DNA from: Tomocerus qinae
Lineage: Eukaryota; Arthropoda; Collembola; Entomobryomorpha; Tomoceridae
Assembly: GCA_020055645.1 (NCBI GenBank)
Contig: CM034549.1
Span: 9,575,501 to 9,639,500 of the forward strand
Direction of reading: 5' to 3'
Length of the DNA: 64,000 nt
Shown: positions 1 to 13,600 of the stretch, one piece after another
Layout: the number at the start of each line of letters is the position of its first letter
How positions within the stretch are numbered: position 1 is the stretch's first letter
Program-made: the position numbers and the translations under genes
The notes under the pieces: model-generated
Seen by the model: only the letters and a program-made list of their open reading frames with translations
The model's database searches: none
Told to the model about the DNA's origin: nothing

Positions 1-128
1 CCCCCTGGGTACTACTTTATAGTAGAGAGGTTGGGAGAAAGCCCAGTGCAGATTGAATTGATGGACTTTGACGGAAATGACAAAGTTATAAATTTCTATC
101 CGCTCTTTCAAACAGACTTTGATTTGTA
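1..128 (+). CDS. Partial exon of an unidentified protein, possibly fibrinogen-like
   Basis: Frame 1 is open from the window edge. It contains GYYFIVERLGESP and then VQIELMDFDGNDKVINFYPL, and either stops at a TAG or, more likely, splices at TTTGTA/GTAAGT (donor 129-130, phase 2). The run of alternating hydrophobics before DFDGN, followed by a Y..F spacing, resembles the strand LRIELEDFDGN..YA.Y..F of fibrinogen-related domains. That is a short motif and the assignment is weak. Codon choice looks coding and the other strand is also open for part of it. The next exon in phase would be 5881-6124. Confidence 0.4.
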
Positions 129-3100
129 GTAAGTAATGAGAATGAGCGTTTCATTGTTCTCGTTTTAAAGGTAAAGTTCTCTTGCGTATCATACGAAGGA
201 TTTAAGCTACATTGTTCAAATAAAGCATACTTTGCTCACAAGTATTTATGGCTACAAAATACTATGGTAGGGTGAGACATAAGAATTTAATATATTTCTG
301 TACAAACAGGCTTTGAAGATATAGGAGCTGTAGGGCCTACTATTTAGAATATTTAGCTATACACAAAATCTATCTTTTGACGACTTATTGTCAGTTGTGT
401 TCAGATAAGCCGCTTTCCTTCTACGCTGTTTTATGATTGCAACGCTTTCTCCTTCATTGCATTGTGTTTGTGCACAATAGGACTAAAATTTGCTGAACAA
501 AACCGCATGACTGACTAGAGATTACAATACAACTTACGATTGAAGAATAAAGCATCAAAATTGTAGTAACTATTAATAATAAGCTGGCGAAATATAAATA
601 AGTATCACAATAGCCAAATACTAAATATCTTACAAGAAGAGGCACAAAAATAAGTTAGAGATAGTAAAGCAGATCCATATTTAAGTCACAGTACCCTAAT
701 AAATCTTTCCTCTGCTAACTACTTCCAACAAAGTCAAACTATAACTAAAAGCTAATTTTGAGAAAATATTTACATTGTCATCCATACAAACTTAGATTTC
801 TTCCTCCAGCTAGGAAATGGGACAATTTCTATTCACCGTGACTTGGGCAATGATGCGTGTGCTAATTTCTTTTAAAGTAGATAATTTGGCATGCTTTCGA
901 AGAGATATAACTACTTTAAGTTACCTTTGTTGATAACAGCTAATAATTATGGATATGCCTATAAGAACTCAATTTGGCACAGCCACGCATAAGAACTGTA
1001 TCAATAAAAAACTCCCACACAGTTACACAGCTAAACTCGTGGCATTACACTGTGGAGCTTTAGATTTCATTTAGCGACTTATTTTTTCGGGGAAGTTATT
1101 AGAATAAGTTACATGCAAAAGTAAAAGATAAGTAAGAGATTTTCTGGGTGAAAAAAATCAAAGCAAACTTTTTCTTCCTCCACTTACTTAGCTACTTATA
1201 AAATAAAAGTTTCGTTTATCGTTTAGCGAAGATCTACGGGCGTAAGGCAAAAAGGCAAGTGTGTAGCTAAATATTTGCATGATATATGTAGTAAAGTGAA
1301 GCGATATGAAATGAAGTTGAAAAAACTCCTGGTGGTAACTTTTACACAGGGAAAAGTTTGCTCTGGCAGGAAATTAAAACATTTGCAGATATTTCCCATG
1401 GGAAGTTTGACACTTTTTCTCTTTACGTAAAGATCTTATTGCGTAGAAGGAGAGAGTCATGCTAAGTCGAGTAGAGAATAGAATAGTGGAACAAAGTTTC
1501 ATATCTCGTCAAGGGAAGAGTATGCATTGCATATGTTCCATGTCGTGTCCTCCTCTTGTCTCCTTTTGACTCTTGACTTGACTTAGTCACACTATTTATT
1601 GCTCAAAAGTACCCCGCTCGTCACTGATGCGTGCAATAATGCAGGCGACATTAGCATATTATTGCATTTAATAACGGAAGATGACTCGATTTAAAACAAT
1701 GTCACATTACCCAAGCAAATATCAACCCGCTTCTCTTTTATTCCATCCTCTAAATCTACATCTTCCCATTCTCACTTATCTTTAATAGCAGTACTTGCAT
1801 CTAAAAATGCATTCTCTGCTCATAAAAAGCGAAATGCTGATGCTAATAAACAGTTACGAAATACTATCATACTGCACATGCTAATGATTAATTACATTGT
1901 AGAATTTGCAGTAACGGAGCCACAACTAACGCCTAATTTGGACCTAAATATATTTTACTAGTACGTTAATATGAAAAATTCAATAAATAATTTAATATTT
2001 TTTAACTATAATTAAGAGATTGTTTTTTATTTTTCCTTTCTTGATTTAGACCTTCGTCATATTATAATAATCTTGTTTCACTTGAGATGTGATACGAGGT
2101 CATCCAAGTAACTCTATTTCTTTCAACAAGCAGCTATAATGTTTTTGACAGATATAGAGTTTAATAATTGGCAACAGGGACCCATGACTTTAATTTGACA
2201 GGAAATAATAAATTACCTGAACTAGCTCAGAATTTCATTTCTCCTTTACTTTAAGAGACTTGAAAAGCCTACTTTACTTAATAGTACTTAATTCACGACG
2301 TGCGAAGAAATCAGTACAAGGTATGCTCCATGAGTCATGAGTTGTGTGGTATAAAAGTTAACACATTCCATTTGTCTCCTATACTTACTAGTAAAAGAAT
2401 AATATTGAATTATTAAGTGTATATTTAATCCCCACACAAGTTGTTATTGTCAATGTGTGAGTGAACGTAAGTAATGTGGTACGATCGAAGATGAAATACA
2501 ATCAGGGAAAATGTTTTCATAAGGAAAGCTAGGAACTGAAGCGATCAAACTGCAGGAGCGCAAAGTAGAAAAGCAAAGGAGGCGACAAATCCTAAGACAC
2601 GTTAAGGGTCTACATTTATTCATCTCGTCTTAGCCTTGTACTAGTAATAAATTTATCAGTACGAGTAGAGTAATACATAGACAGCTAGTTTTATATGCAT
2701 AGAGGTCCTATATAAGTAATGGAATGTATACTAGACTAGGAAAAGGCAATAGCTGTGAAGAAAAGGTTGCCTTACTGGCTCTTGTATATGAAGCCGAGGA
2801 AGAAATGAAAAATTAGATGGATTTGCTTCAAAGACGGAGACAAAATAGCGACAAGGAAAATTCCCATATGTAAAGATATACAGTACAGTGAATTTGGATT
2901 GGATTGGAGTGTGTAGTGTAGCTGTGTAAGTAGGTACAAGACAAGCATACACGACACGGCTTAACGAACGGATTTCTCTTGCTCAATTCGACAAATCGAA
3001 AAGCTACAGCCAGGTACAGGGAAATAACGTAAGTACAAACTACAAACACAGTAGCAGACCCAAAGCCATTTCTGTAAAGTAATGACACAAGTCGAGACGA

Positions 3101-5880
3101 AAAAGTAAGTCAGAGCTGTGCTTTACTAGAGTCGACAACGTGTGTGCTTTGCTATACGAGTTAAATCAAATAAAGAAGATTCATTCCACTTTTTCATCTC
3201 CCCCGACCATTATCTGTAATTTCATGAGTAAAACTCTGTTTTCTATGCAAATTGTTACCTTTAATGTATTAATATCTTGTTTGCCTTCCTTTGACTTGAC
3301 TCTCTTAATTAAAATACCACAATTAATGTCTCGAGCATAGCATAAGGTAAAGTTACTTGAGTTTAGTCAGGGAATGAAAATTTCTATGCAAGTTAACTCA
3401 ACTCGATTTGCCTTGACTTGACTTAACTTTCACTCGAATAAACGACAAAGCAAGGGAAACGAGAACTAACAAGTAAAGCTAACCATAAGGTATGTATGTA
3501 CTCCTTCTACCGTCCCCTCTTCAGCCAATCAACTATGCGTGAACCAATTCTAAACTTTGGCAATAGAGAAACTTGCCTATTAGTTAAAACTAACAGAAAC
3601 CAAGACACGGACACATTCCCATAGGACAACATACGACAACAAAAGCACTCCGCACCCCAGATATCTTTCCATTATTACTATTCCTACTCTATTTGTTAGT
3701 CTCACTCCCATGTAGCGATGGCTCAATCATAATATTACTTTATACACTTACTAAATACAGGTGAACTGCATTATCATCCATGCATAGTCTTTACTTTACT
3801 TTTAAAAGTTCATTCTCATTCACAGAAATACCAAACGTGTGTTTTATGTTCATTAATTGTAGTAGTTTCCCACACTTACAGCATATTCACATTTTCTATA
3901 TGCATAAACATATAACAAACCGTAATCTCAGAGCTGAAAAAGTTAGACGAACTAAGTAGTCATGTAATACCTATCCATAAGTAAGGATTTGTTTCCAGAA
4001 GCTAAGGTTTCTATTACATGTACAATACCTACAGATTATTCTAGTAATATATTTTGGGATTAAGTTACATCCCTTCAGCCATCAATGCACTACACAACAT
4101 CCACACTATCAATACGTATATACCTAAATACTTGTATAGGTACCTATAGACTACATTTAAACTACGTGACGAGCTATAAGAGACTTTCTAGTGAATGTGA
4201 TCATTTCTCCCAGATTTCTCGTCTTTTTTATTCTCATGCAGGTTCCCCTTAGTGTTTACACATCAACATCAACTTTACTATCCGCAGAAGCGTAGACTCT
4301 GTTTCCTACCTTTTTAGAAGTATTTCCATCGGCTTAAGTAGTAATACGGAGAAAACTACTATTGTCTTTTCTTGTAGTAAGTGAACTAAACCATAACAGG
4401 AGAGCCGAGAGAAAGAATTCTACACACCTTATTCACTCCACTCACAACAGTGTTAGACTACTACAGTCGTATTTTACTTACAGCCCATCTCCCTTTTTAC
4501 GACGCTTTCCACATCACTTTTCCACGTCATTTTACAACAGCCCCAGAACAGCTCTACTCTTATTACACTCTCCTTATAGTCAAAAATTTCATACGGAGAG
4601 CTTCGTCCACATTATCTTCTAGTAAAAAAGGATTTTTCATTCTTATCATATTAATTGCTTTATATTGTCTTACCAAAGGGAAAATACGCACATTTAACGC
4701 ATTATGGAAAATAGATTAACTGCTTAGAAATGGTTTATTACCTTTGCATGACTTTTTCCCCCGTTTTTTATTAGTTGAAAACACCAGACCAGATACACAC
4801 TACACGATAACACACTTACATGATAACATAACATCATAACAAGCTTTTGCCATAATAACACACTCTATTCCTCACTTTATGTAAAAAATTACGTGCGTTA
4901 ACAGCAGAGAAACACATTTAAGCAAAAAACCAGGTGCAGAGAAAAAGCCTTCTAGTTTATAAAGGAAGATTATGTTTTCAGTTTAGTGGGCCTACGCAAA
5001 GCCTTAGATAATAAGCATACTACAACTACTACTATGGAACTGTACTACGATACATATACGCACTGTACTACTAAATCGAAAGCTTACGGTAACTTAACGT
5101 CAACGCAAGATTACATTACATTAGGAAAAGGGCAAGTGTAGGCGAGAGAAAACAGCTTTCACCATTTACTCCTGTTAGGCGCATTACTCTACTTTAGCAG
5201 TGCTTCTGTATTGCTCGTAACTCAGCAGACTGACCAGACGGAACGGACAAAACTAAACCATCCAAAGCAGACCAAACCCAAAGAGAACAAGATACATTGC
5301 ATTAGCTGCTATCTCCAGTACTTACCTACCTTCCTACATATACATAAGGACTATATAATATTTCTATCCATATACGTCTCACCTTCATACTTCACTTTGG
5401 ATATAATAATATGGATACATAGCTATGTAAGTAGTAAGTAGCTCAAGTAAAATGAAATAAAATGGAATGAACTAAAGCCCATAGTCTACTCTACTATCCA
5501 CTCACTTTTCCCTTTGCTTTACTTACTACTACGGTAGCCTGCAAAATACGAACCATTTGCCATTTTCGATTCGCATCGCAATTCGCCTCGCGTCCCTTCC
5601 TTTCCGACTCGTTTTCTCTGCATGGCCGGTCTCGGCCTTACACTGCACACACATACACACTCCGAACATATTACAAGTACTATGTGTAAGTATGTAAGTA
5701 GTAGTAGTATTTCAGTATTAGAAGAGAGTAGACGAACCAAACCATTGACCATCTCATGGCACAAAAGCCCATTTTTTCAAGGGTTGTAAAACGGAAGAGA
5801 AATTGATGGATATGAGCCCGTTAGTGGTTTGGTTGGCTAGCTTAACTTCTCTTACTATACATCGTGGAATATTATTTAAG
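129..5880. other. Gene-free stretch, possible intron
   Basis: This would be a 5.75-kb intron if the exons at 1-128 and 5881-6124 belong together. I saw only short chance ORFs and cryptically simple sequence, for example TTGACTTGAC at 1573, 3291 and 3413. No DDR kinase or discoidin-like codons were recognised on the minus strand. Confidence 0.5.
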
Positions 5881-6124
5881 TTCTCGTCTGGCATATCTCC
5901 ACCACTCAATTCTTCCTTCCTGGGATGCTAATGTTATACAGGGAGAAGAAAAACGCATTTTTTCCACAACACTTGAAATGATCTATAATTCTGACCCTGA
6001 ATGCAAAGCATTGCATTGGTATGTAATGGGAGTGTTGAATGGGCATCGAGAGCAAGTCATCAGGGAATTGAATCCGGTTGTTAAAATAAAACCCATGTTT
6101 CATGTTTGGACTCTTTTGAAATAG
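5881..6124 (+). CDS. Possible terminal exon of the same unidentified plus-strand gene
   Basis: An acceptor ATTTAAG precedes 5881. Joined to the donor at 128 it restores the frame (TA plus T gives Tyr) and runs 80 codons to a TAG. It includes SRLAYLHHSILPSWDAN, PECKALHWYVMGVLNGHREQ and a C-terminus NPVVKIKPMFHVWTLLK. The region is more GC-rich than its surroundings and reads like protein. Some landmarks occur in the order seen in fibrinogen-related domains (L.YH, WDAD, WWY, LNG), but spacing is short and the GYSGNAGD segment is missing. No AATAAA follows closely. It could instead be an unrelated ORF or a decayed gene piece. Confidence 0.33.
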
Positions 6125-9100
6125 CTCTCGTGGACATAAAGTGGTCTGCTCTGCCTGCTACTACTCTCGAGTACGTTACTTGCACACAGTTATATGCATA
6201 ACAGAACAAGGCGACTGCCAATGCTCATATTATTATTATTCCAAACTACGACTACTACGGACACGATTAGCGTCCATACAGATATATAGCTTATGTTAGT
6301 TGGGTCCGAGTGGCAAGCATGTGTAGGAAATAGGATGCACTGTAAATCTAATTTAATGGAATGTACGCAAATACATATATAGTACATCTGCGTAGCGCCC
6401 TCGTCGACTAACTTGGATGGGTGAGATGATCATGTGCACGTAAAACAGTAGAGTACTATTTGTATCTTGTGCAAGAACAAGTTTTCCTATATAGATCTTT
6501 AGTGTGAATATCGCTAAAGCAATTGAGAGTGATTCAATATATTCATCTCATGTTTCTCTGGTTAGACTTTGCTTTGGTTTGCATCCCTTTTCCTGAGTCT
6601 CTGGTCTGGCCTCCTTCGCTTGGCCTCTGTCTCTCTCTGTATTTTATTCCTTTAGTGTTACACATGACAAGAGTACGGATCATTTGATAACATTGTGAAG
6701 CTAGACCTAAAACTGTTTGGTGTGGTCGGCAATAAATACATGAGTCTGCAAAGCAATACTCTACATATCCTACTTTGTTACAACAGAACACTACTATGGC
6801 TCTCAAAGCTTTTGTCCGCACAACATACGCTACACAAATACATCGCTCTTTCCTTTATTCGGATTAATTTTCAATGGACTGAGAACACACAATACATCGT
6901 AATGTTAATGTTCGAGAAACTATAATCACTCCCATAGAATTTATAGAGATAGCTTTCAGATATATTGCCCAACTAGTATACTATCTACGACTAGGCAGTA
7001 CGACAGTAGGCACCAACGATAATTTAATGTAATGGTGTATCCATATGTGTGAAAAGCATTCATCTTAGTTGCTGAAAGATCGTGACGGGCTATGGAGATA
7101 AATAAATACTTACCTACTATGGGAATGCGTACCAGAACAGCACACAGTCGTCCGTGAATCGGTGTAACTAACTCTTACGGAGACCTACTACACGATACTA
7201 ATAGCTGCAGCTACAGTATTTAACTGGTAATAGTAATAATACATGATAATGTACTTAGGATTTTATATGCATGGCATGAACATACGAATGAGAACATAGA
7301 GTCCACGAGTTTTACCCGGTGGTAAAATTCTCTTCCTTAACTTAACAAACGTCAGCCCATGATAAGTATACCCAACAATAAACTCCGTTATTACATAATT
7401 TAGTAATACAACATGCCTGACATGTTGTTCATACCATCTATCTGATTAGTCTAGTTGTAATTGGAAAATAGCGGACACATGCTAAAGGTTAATTGGTGTA
7501 AAAACCAAAATAATAATATTATTAGTTTCAGAGAAAGTAGAGTTCAGATATAAACCTTATTTTTAAGGTTGGAATAAATATGTAGGATTTGGGTGCAAAT
7601 AAAAAAAATACACAAATGTAAAAGAGGTTGTACGTTGCTGAGGATACGTTCTTGTAACTGTATTTCAACTTAGTAAATAACAATGATTTAAGTTTGCAAT
7701 AGTGTAATAGCACTGAATTATCTCCATTGTTTCGCAAGAGTAGAGCAAACAGAAGTGCAGGACAGTAGGTAAAAGTACGTATACTTATAATATCTATTAG
7801 ATAGAAAGGAGTATATATTCACGATGAAATGAGAGCGTGGGAAACAGATGGGAAATTCGTAGATTGAACACAAATTACAAAGGATAGCGTGAAGAGGAAC
7901 AGGGATCCTGTACTGTATGCACTCACACAACTGTCAATTCTTCGTGCATGTAAGTGAGCGTTATCTGAAATGCTTTCTCTTGGAAAGAAGGTTAGTTTGA
8001 TATTGGCAACTCGATGCTTGCTAAATTTCTGCAATATCCGTGCACATCTGATCCGATCCCATCTGAGGGAGCTGAACTGAAAAGAAGTGAACTACATAAA
8101 CTCAACTAAAGTTACTAGTACTAGGTGCATTATGTCATGTATTATGTTACATTATCTATATTGAACTATTGAATTACATACCCTATTCTATTTTCTAGAG
8201 CACAGCATATTTTGATGCTAGGTGAACTAGTCTAAGGTGCGTCTGTAGGTATATATACTATTGTCCTCGTTTAGATAAGTAAGGCAAGCTTGCAAATAAG
8301 TAGTACATACAATAGTATTAGCAAAGTGGGTAGGTAGAGATAGGACAGGAGGAGAAGAGGAGTTAGTAGTTTTACTTTGGGTAGTTTAGGAGTAAGTACA
8401 TTGACATCACACCCTGATTTATCTTTTAAAGAGAAGGAAAGTCGGCCGACCTCCTTGTTTAAATCAAAGTCTGTGCCTTTCGTTGGTGTAGTGTGGTGGG
8501 GTTAAAGGAGGTCAGATTCTAGTTGATATACGTCTATGTATGTTATGTCATTATGTGTGTTATGTTATGGCTGTAGGGAAGGGAAAGAAAGGAGAGGTCA
8601 ACGATTCATGGCTCACCTGCTTACTACAATCGTTTTATGGTTGAACATATTCAATAATTCAGCCAGAATAGAACAGAATTGAGCAGAATACTCTTCAAGA
8701 GAAAGCTCCGTTGAGTGATTGTCCTTCTATTGCTTTATATTGGAGAGGAAAGGAATTTCCTGAAAAAACTACTTAAGATATATCCACTGAGCAGTTAGTA
8801 GAATTCTCCTTCTATACCTTTACTCTACTAGCCACATTATACAAACATCATATACTTATAACTCTGTATGAACATTTTAGTATTATTGCATCCTATAATA
8901 TTCATATATATACTCACAGGTTATATAATATAAATAAGAATGATGGATAGACGCAGAAATTCTGCTTTATTTTTTGACATTTTTACTGTAAATTGAAATG
9001 GCATTTTGAAACTCTGTTAGTGCTCCGATGATTTAAAGGCTAAGGGAAGTGTCTGATAGTCTGTACTGTTTATCTACGCTAAAAGAAAATAGACAAAGTA

Positions 9101-10430
9101 CAGACAGCGCCTTTTGTATTATTAACCCAGTGCTTCGTTGTTGATCCTAAATTGAAATTCTTCAGATTTTTACATGTGTTGCCAATTTTCATTTTATAAA
9201 AGAACAGCAGTGCTTGTCAATGGCAGTCTTAAAACCATTTAAAAATATGGATAAACACTAATGAAGAAATATAAACATCATTATACACCTAATCGCTTAA
9301 TTAAAAAATTGTGGCCAACTTCAAAATAATATTAACCAGACTACCAATCGACCAATCCATATTTATATGGCTAAATAATTATATTGTACAAAAATTACAT
9401 TTCGGACTTGCGATCTCAAAAATATGAAAATGGTAGACATAATGTGAAAGACAAAACAAAACCAAGCTTTTCCTGTTTTAGCCGTTCTGGAAAGTAAAGA
9501 GCGAAAGAGGGACTAAAGCAGTCAGGAGTGGTAAAATCGGATGATGGATGACGGAAAAGAAAGTTTCACTAAAGTTCACTTCACTTATGTACATTAGTTT
9601 GTGCCAGTGAGTAAGTTGAGTTGAACGGAGAAAAGATGCGATGATTTTGTTCTGACTTTTACCTTGAGTCTTGTCTTAAGTATTTGGGAAGTAGAGAAGA
9701 GGAAGAGGAAAGTAAGCAGATAATAATATGTACTTAGTAGAAACCTAAGTAAGCATCTAATGCACATTTTCTACAAGGCATATATTCCAGCCGACTGCGT
9801 GTGAGTTGCACTAGGAAGGGAGGAAAGTCAATAGGATTGATTTCTCCAATGTGGTGCCAACTCGGTTGGAAAATACTTAAAACTAAAAGAAACTCAAAGT
9901 CAAGTTAAGCCAAGGTCTTATACCTGCAGACACTTTGCTACATTTTATAAGAAAATCTCTAATTTGTATCAACCAATTTCTACTCAAGGCTACAGAAAAA
10001 AATTCGGTATGTACTTTTCTCAACACTAGAGGTAAATACAAACATTCATGTTGACATAGAGGAGATAAGTATGCGTACCATATCGCACAGGAATTTTTGT
10101 GTACACAGTGCTCAACATTTTTAAAAACCATCAATATGCATATCTAATGTCATATACCTATACATAGTTATTGTAGCGTCTACAATTTTCTGTGCTACTT
10201 TCACCTAAAATAGGTACGTACACATGTACATATGTACAAATACAAGCAGACTGGAAGAATGCATATTTACACAGAGAAAACCGAATTTACAGTTAGAAAA
10301 GTGCAAACCTGACCTGAAAGCATCTATTATATGCCAAGTAAAGTACACGGCACATATACACACAGTTATACATAAGGGTTGTTTTTGCTGGTTGTGGTTC
10401 CATTTCACAGAAAGTAGAATACTGTTTTAC
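6125..10430. other. Gene-free stretch
   Basis: No coding exon, RNA gene or element was recognised. On the minus strand it lies immediately downstream of the last visible DDR exon, whose phase-1 donor points here, so it is probably DDR intron. Confidence 0.5.
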
Positions 10431-10610
10431 CTTTATTTTTGTTCGGAGCTCTGAAGTCATTGGGGCCATGCAGAGAGTCGACAAGAAGACCTAAGCCACC
10501 TCGGAGAATCCCACCTTCATCTACTTGTCCGTCGTAAGAACTATCTCTTAGATCGACATCCGGATTCTTCTTCCAGTATCCCTGGGGACATTCGTAATGG
10601 ATAACCCCTT
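10431..10610 (-). CDS. Ddr: DDR exon: discoidin-like domain, first part
   Basis: This 180-nt exon runs from GGATTTTCAG to AATAAAG/GTAAAAC on the minus strand, entering and leaving in phase 1. It reads EGVIHYECPQGYWKKNPDVD and then LRDSSYDGQVDEGG and GGLGLLVDSLHGPNDFRAP. This matches the DDR discoidin-like domain (DGLVSYNAPAGQ, YLNDSVYDG, GGLGQLTDGV.G.DDF). The next exon should begin the GYDYVGWRN-like strand. No such codons were recognised between here and position 1. Confidence 0.92.
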
Positions 10611-13600
10611 CTGAAAATCCACAAATCACAATCACACATTATATCTTTTACGGCAGACATCAATACTAGAGAATGTATAGCTCAACTAACACATTATCAA
10701 CAGAGTATGTCTAATTTGATATGGCATTTACTTTGCAGAATGTGTAAGCTTCACTCTTACACTTGTAGTCATTGCAATATTTATATTAAAATCATTTTAA
10801 ATGAAGATTCTAATGCACCTATTCAAGTATAGCAAAGTAAAGGATTTAGAAATGTCAGCAATTCATACATTGCATCGATTTAATGGAGACAGAAGACAAA
10901 CACATCTCCCACCACTTGTACAAGATCCGTTGATATTGGAAGAGGGATGAAATCCTCTGCCGGTCAATTCCATTAATTTCGACACATGCCTTACTAGTAC
11001 TATTTTAGACTTTTATATTGTAAGTAATAGGTACATTAGGCAAAGCGTGGCAGGAGACAAAAACTAGGACTCGGCGACAGTACTTACCTACTTGTCTAGT
11101 AGGTAGAGTTTTAAGAAATAAAAATCTTAGAAAGCAAGCTGTGGTATAAGTACCCTTTATAAGATAATATTAAGTGTACATATGTAGTCGAATATCTGTA
11201 ATATCGAGCGAGTAGGAGTAAGTTTCATCTATTCAATTCCTACTTTATTTCCTTTTTAGGTCGACAGAACAACGATAAACAACGTGAATAGTCTTTTCCA
11301 TCCTGACTGTCTTGTTCAACGCCTACATAGGAGTTTGAAGTACTATTCTTAGCACACCGTGTACCTACAATATAATAAGAAAATGCTATTATGTATGTAA
11401 CTTAGACTTCCCTTCAATTTTCTTCGCATTTTTCCTTCTTCTGTATTTTACATGCTCTACAATGTTCTGGTGTTCCACTGACTGAAACACAAAGAAGGAC
11501 AGAGCTGTCCTCCGTTGTGTAAGTGCATTACATTATGTCCTTTAAACCCAAGAGGTTTTGTCCTTAAGTTGCGTTACGCTACGCGGTGGAAAATAGTATT
11601 TTTAGTACAGGACCATCTCATCTTTCTCCGTCGCAAGTCTCTCTCTACTTACCCACTCCCACATACTTCTTCACCTTTTCTTATCTCTTCTTCCTAGAGG
11701 ACTTTCACTTATATTACGTTCTTCTGCTGGACTTTCTTAACTCAAATCAACTCTTGCTAACCTCACACTAACATAACCTCCGTAAATACGTAACCTACTT
11801 AGAACGACGAGGAGAAAACCATTATTACAATACCGTGACAAGACAGGAGAGGACACTCACTTTGTAATAATGCAAGTGTCCACACTGAACTGCACTCAAC
11901 ACCTTGCCACTCAACTCCACTTTCCCCTCACCACTTCACTCATATATATCTAAGCAACATTTCCGCTTTACCCACTTCCCATATAATTCTGACCTCACTA
12001 CATTTTTAGTATTTGCATAATACAATATTACTTCTCACAGTTTATTTATAGATACAACTATGGCTATAGAATTTTCTTTCCTGCTAAGTACAAAAGAAAT
12101 GCATGTATACATGTTAAAATGTGTTGAATGCAACCATACATGGAATTTGATAACTCCAACACATGTATTTACTTGGACGTTACTATCATCACCCAAGAAT
12201 ATACCTAAGAATAAAAGTAACTTCACTATTGTGTAGTGTATTCGCTAATATACATATTTAATATTGTGTCAACATATTAAATACGATACTATATACATCA
12301 TAAATTGCATAGTAAGTTAAATAGGCATGGTGTATCAACTTTCTCCATTTCTATATTTCCTTTGTAGTATGGTTATTTAAAAGTTGGGCATTGCTAATGT
12401 GATCCTGACTCAGCTCTGTTCATCCACTGGTATTAAAATTAATGATTGAATTAAAAGGAAGTGGAAACACCGGAATCCTACAGATAGACAAATATTACAC
12501 GGAAAAACCTATTTACATTCATTTCCTCTGTTTAGAAAGAATAGTAAAATGGATTTTGCATTTACTCCTCTACATGGCCATCTCCACTTGCATTAATTCA
12601 GAGGATATCCTTTGCGAGTAGCGTCCCAGCGAAGAATCTTATTCATTTGGTTAATGCATTCTATCCTATTAGGTAGACATCATTCTCTATGTATAATGCT
12701 TTCTTTAGTACCTTAGCTTACCATTCATTTCACTGTTCCAATTCAAAATGTTATAATAGCTCTTCTTTATCCATTACTACTATACGTCTGCACATAGTAG
12801 TACTATATATATCATCTTACTATACTTACAACCAAGTGTTCATTCGTGATCCCCGTCTGTACTATTTCTTAGTACCTTACTTAATGTAGTAAATGGTTAC
12901 TAGCAAGAATGTTACAGTTATAGCATCAGCTACAACCTCAAGTAAAACTAAGGATGATACTCAGATTTCTATCCTCTCTTATTCCCTTTTTATTTACTTC
13001 AAATTGAATTAAATGAGCATTATAAAATCTCAAGTGTTCTACAAACGTTCTATAGTTCAGTAATAAGCTCTTATTGCTACTGAAAACATTCTCGTACAAC
13101 TGTATTAACCGCTCTTAATATTCATGCACTCACGCTATTTGAACATAACTATTATAAAAAAAAAGTTTGGCTTTTTTAGACATTGAATTGGAACTTTGAA
13201 ACCCCCAATTTTACTATCATTTAATAATACATTTGCGTATACCTTGATTAATAGGTAATTCAAATTGTTTTACAGCTATCTTCGTGTAATTAAATAGCAC
13301 AACAGAACTAGAAGTACTTGGGTACTCAATGTACTAGTAAGTTACAGATTTTTTTACCTACTTCTCTAGTCAATTCAAGGAAATGTTAATAATATTTACA
13401 GGCTTTACACATGAAGTGTCTATACAAATACGTAACAAAATCCTGCATATACGCACACACACTTAAATAATGCAATAAATTCACTAGTTGGTTGCAGCAT
13501 AGACCTTTAGCGCTGACACTGAATTCATCTTACACCTCGTCCATGCATTGGTTCTTTAAACATCAACTGACAACTTTAGTGTTCAGAGTAAATTCATATG

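Noticed and set aside
10870-10990. GC-richer patch: one minus frame has a defensin-like GSCTSGGRCVC, and the plus strand has a short likeness to the SSU rRNA 907 site
   Set aside because: Two minus frames are open at once, the defensin pattern lacks its earlier cysteines, and the rRNA likeness ends after about 20 bp.
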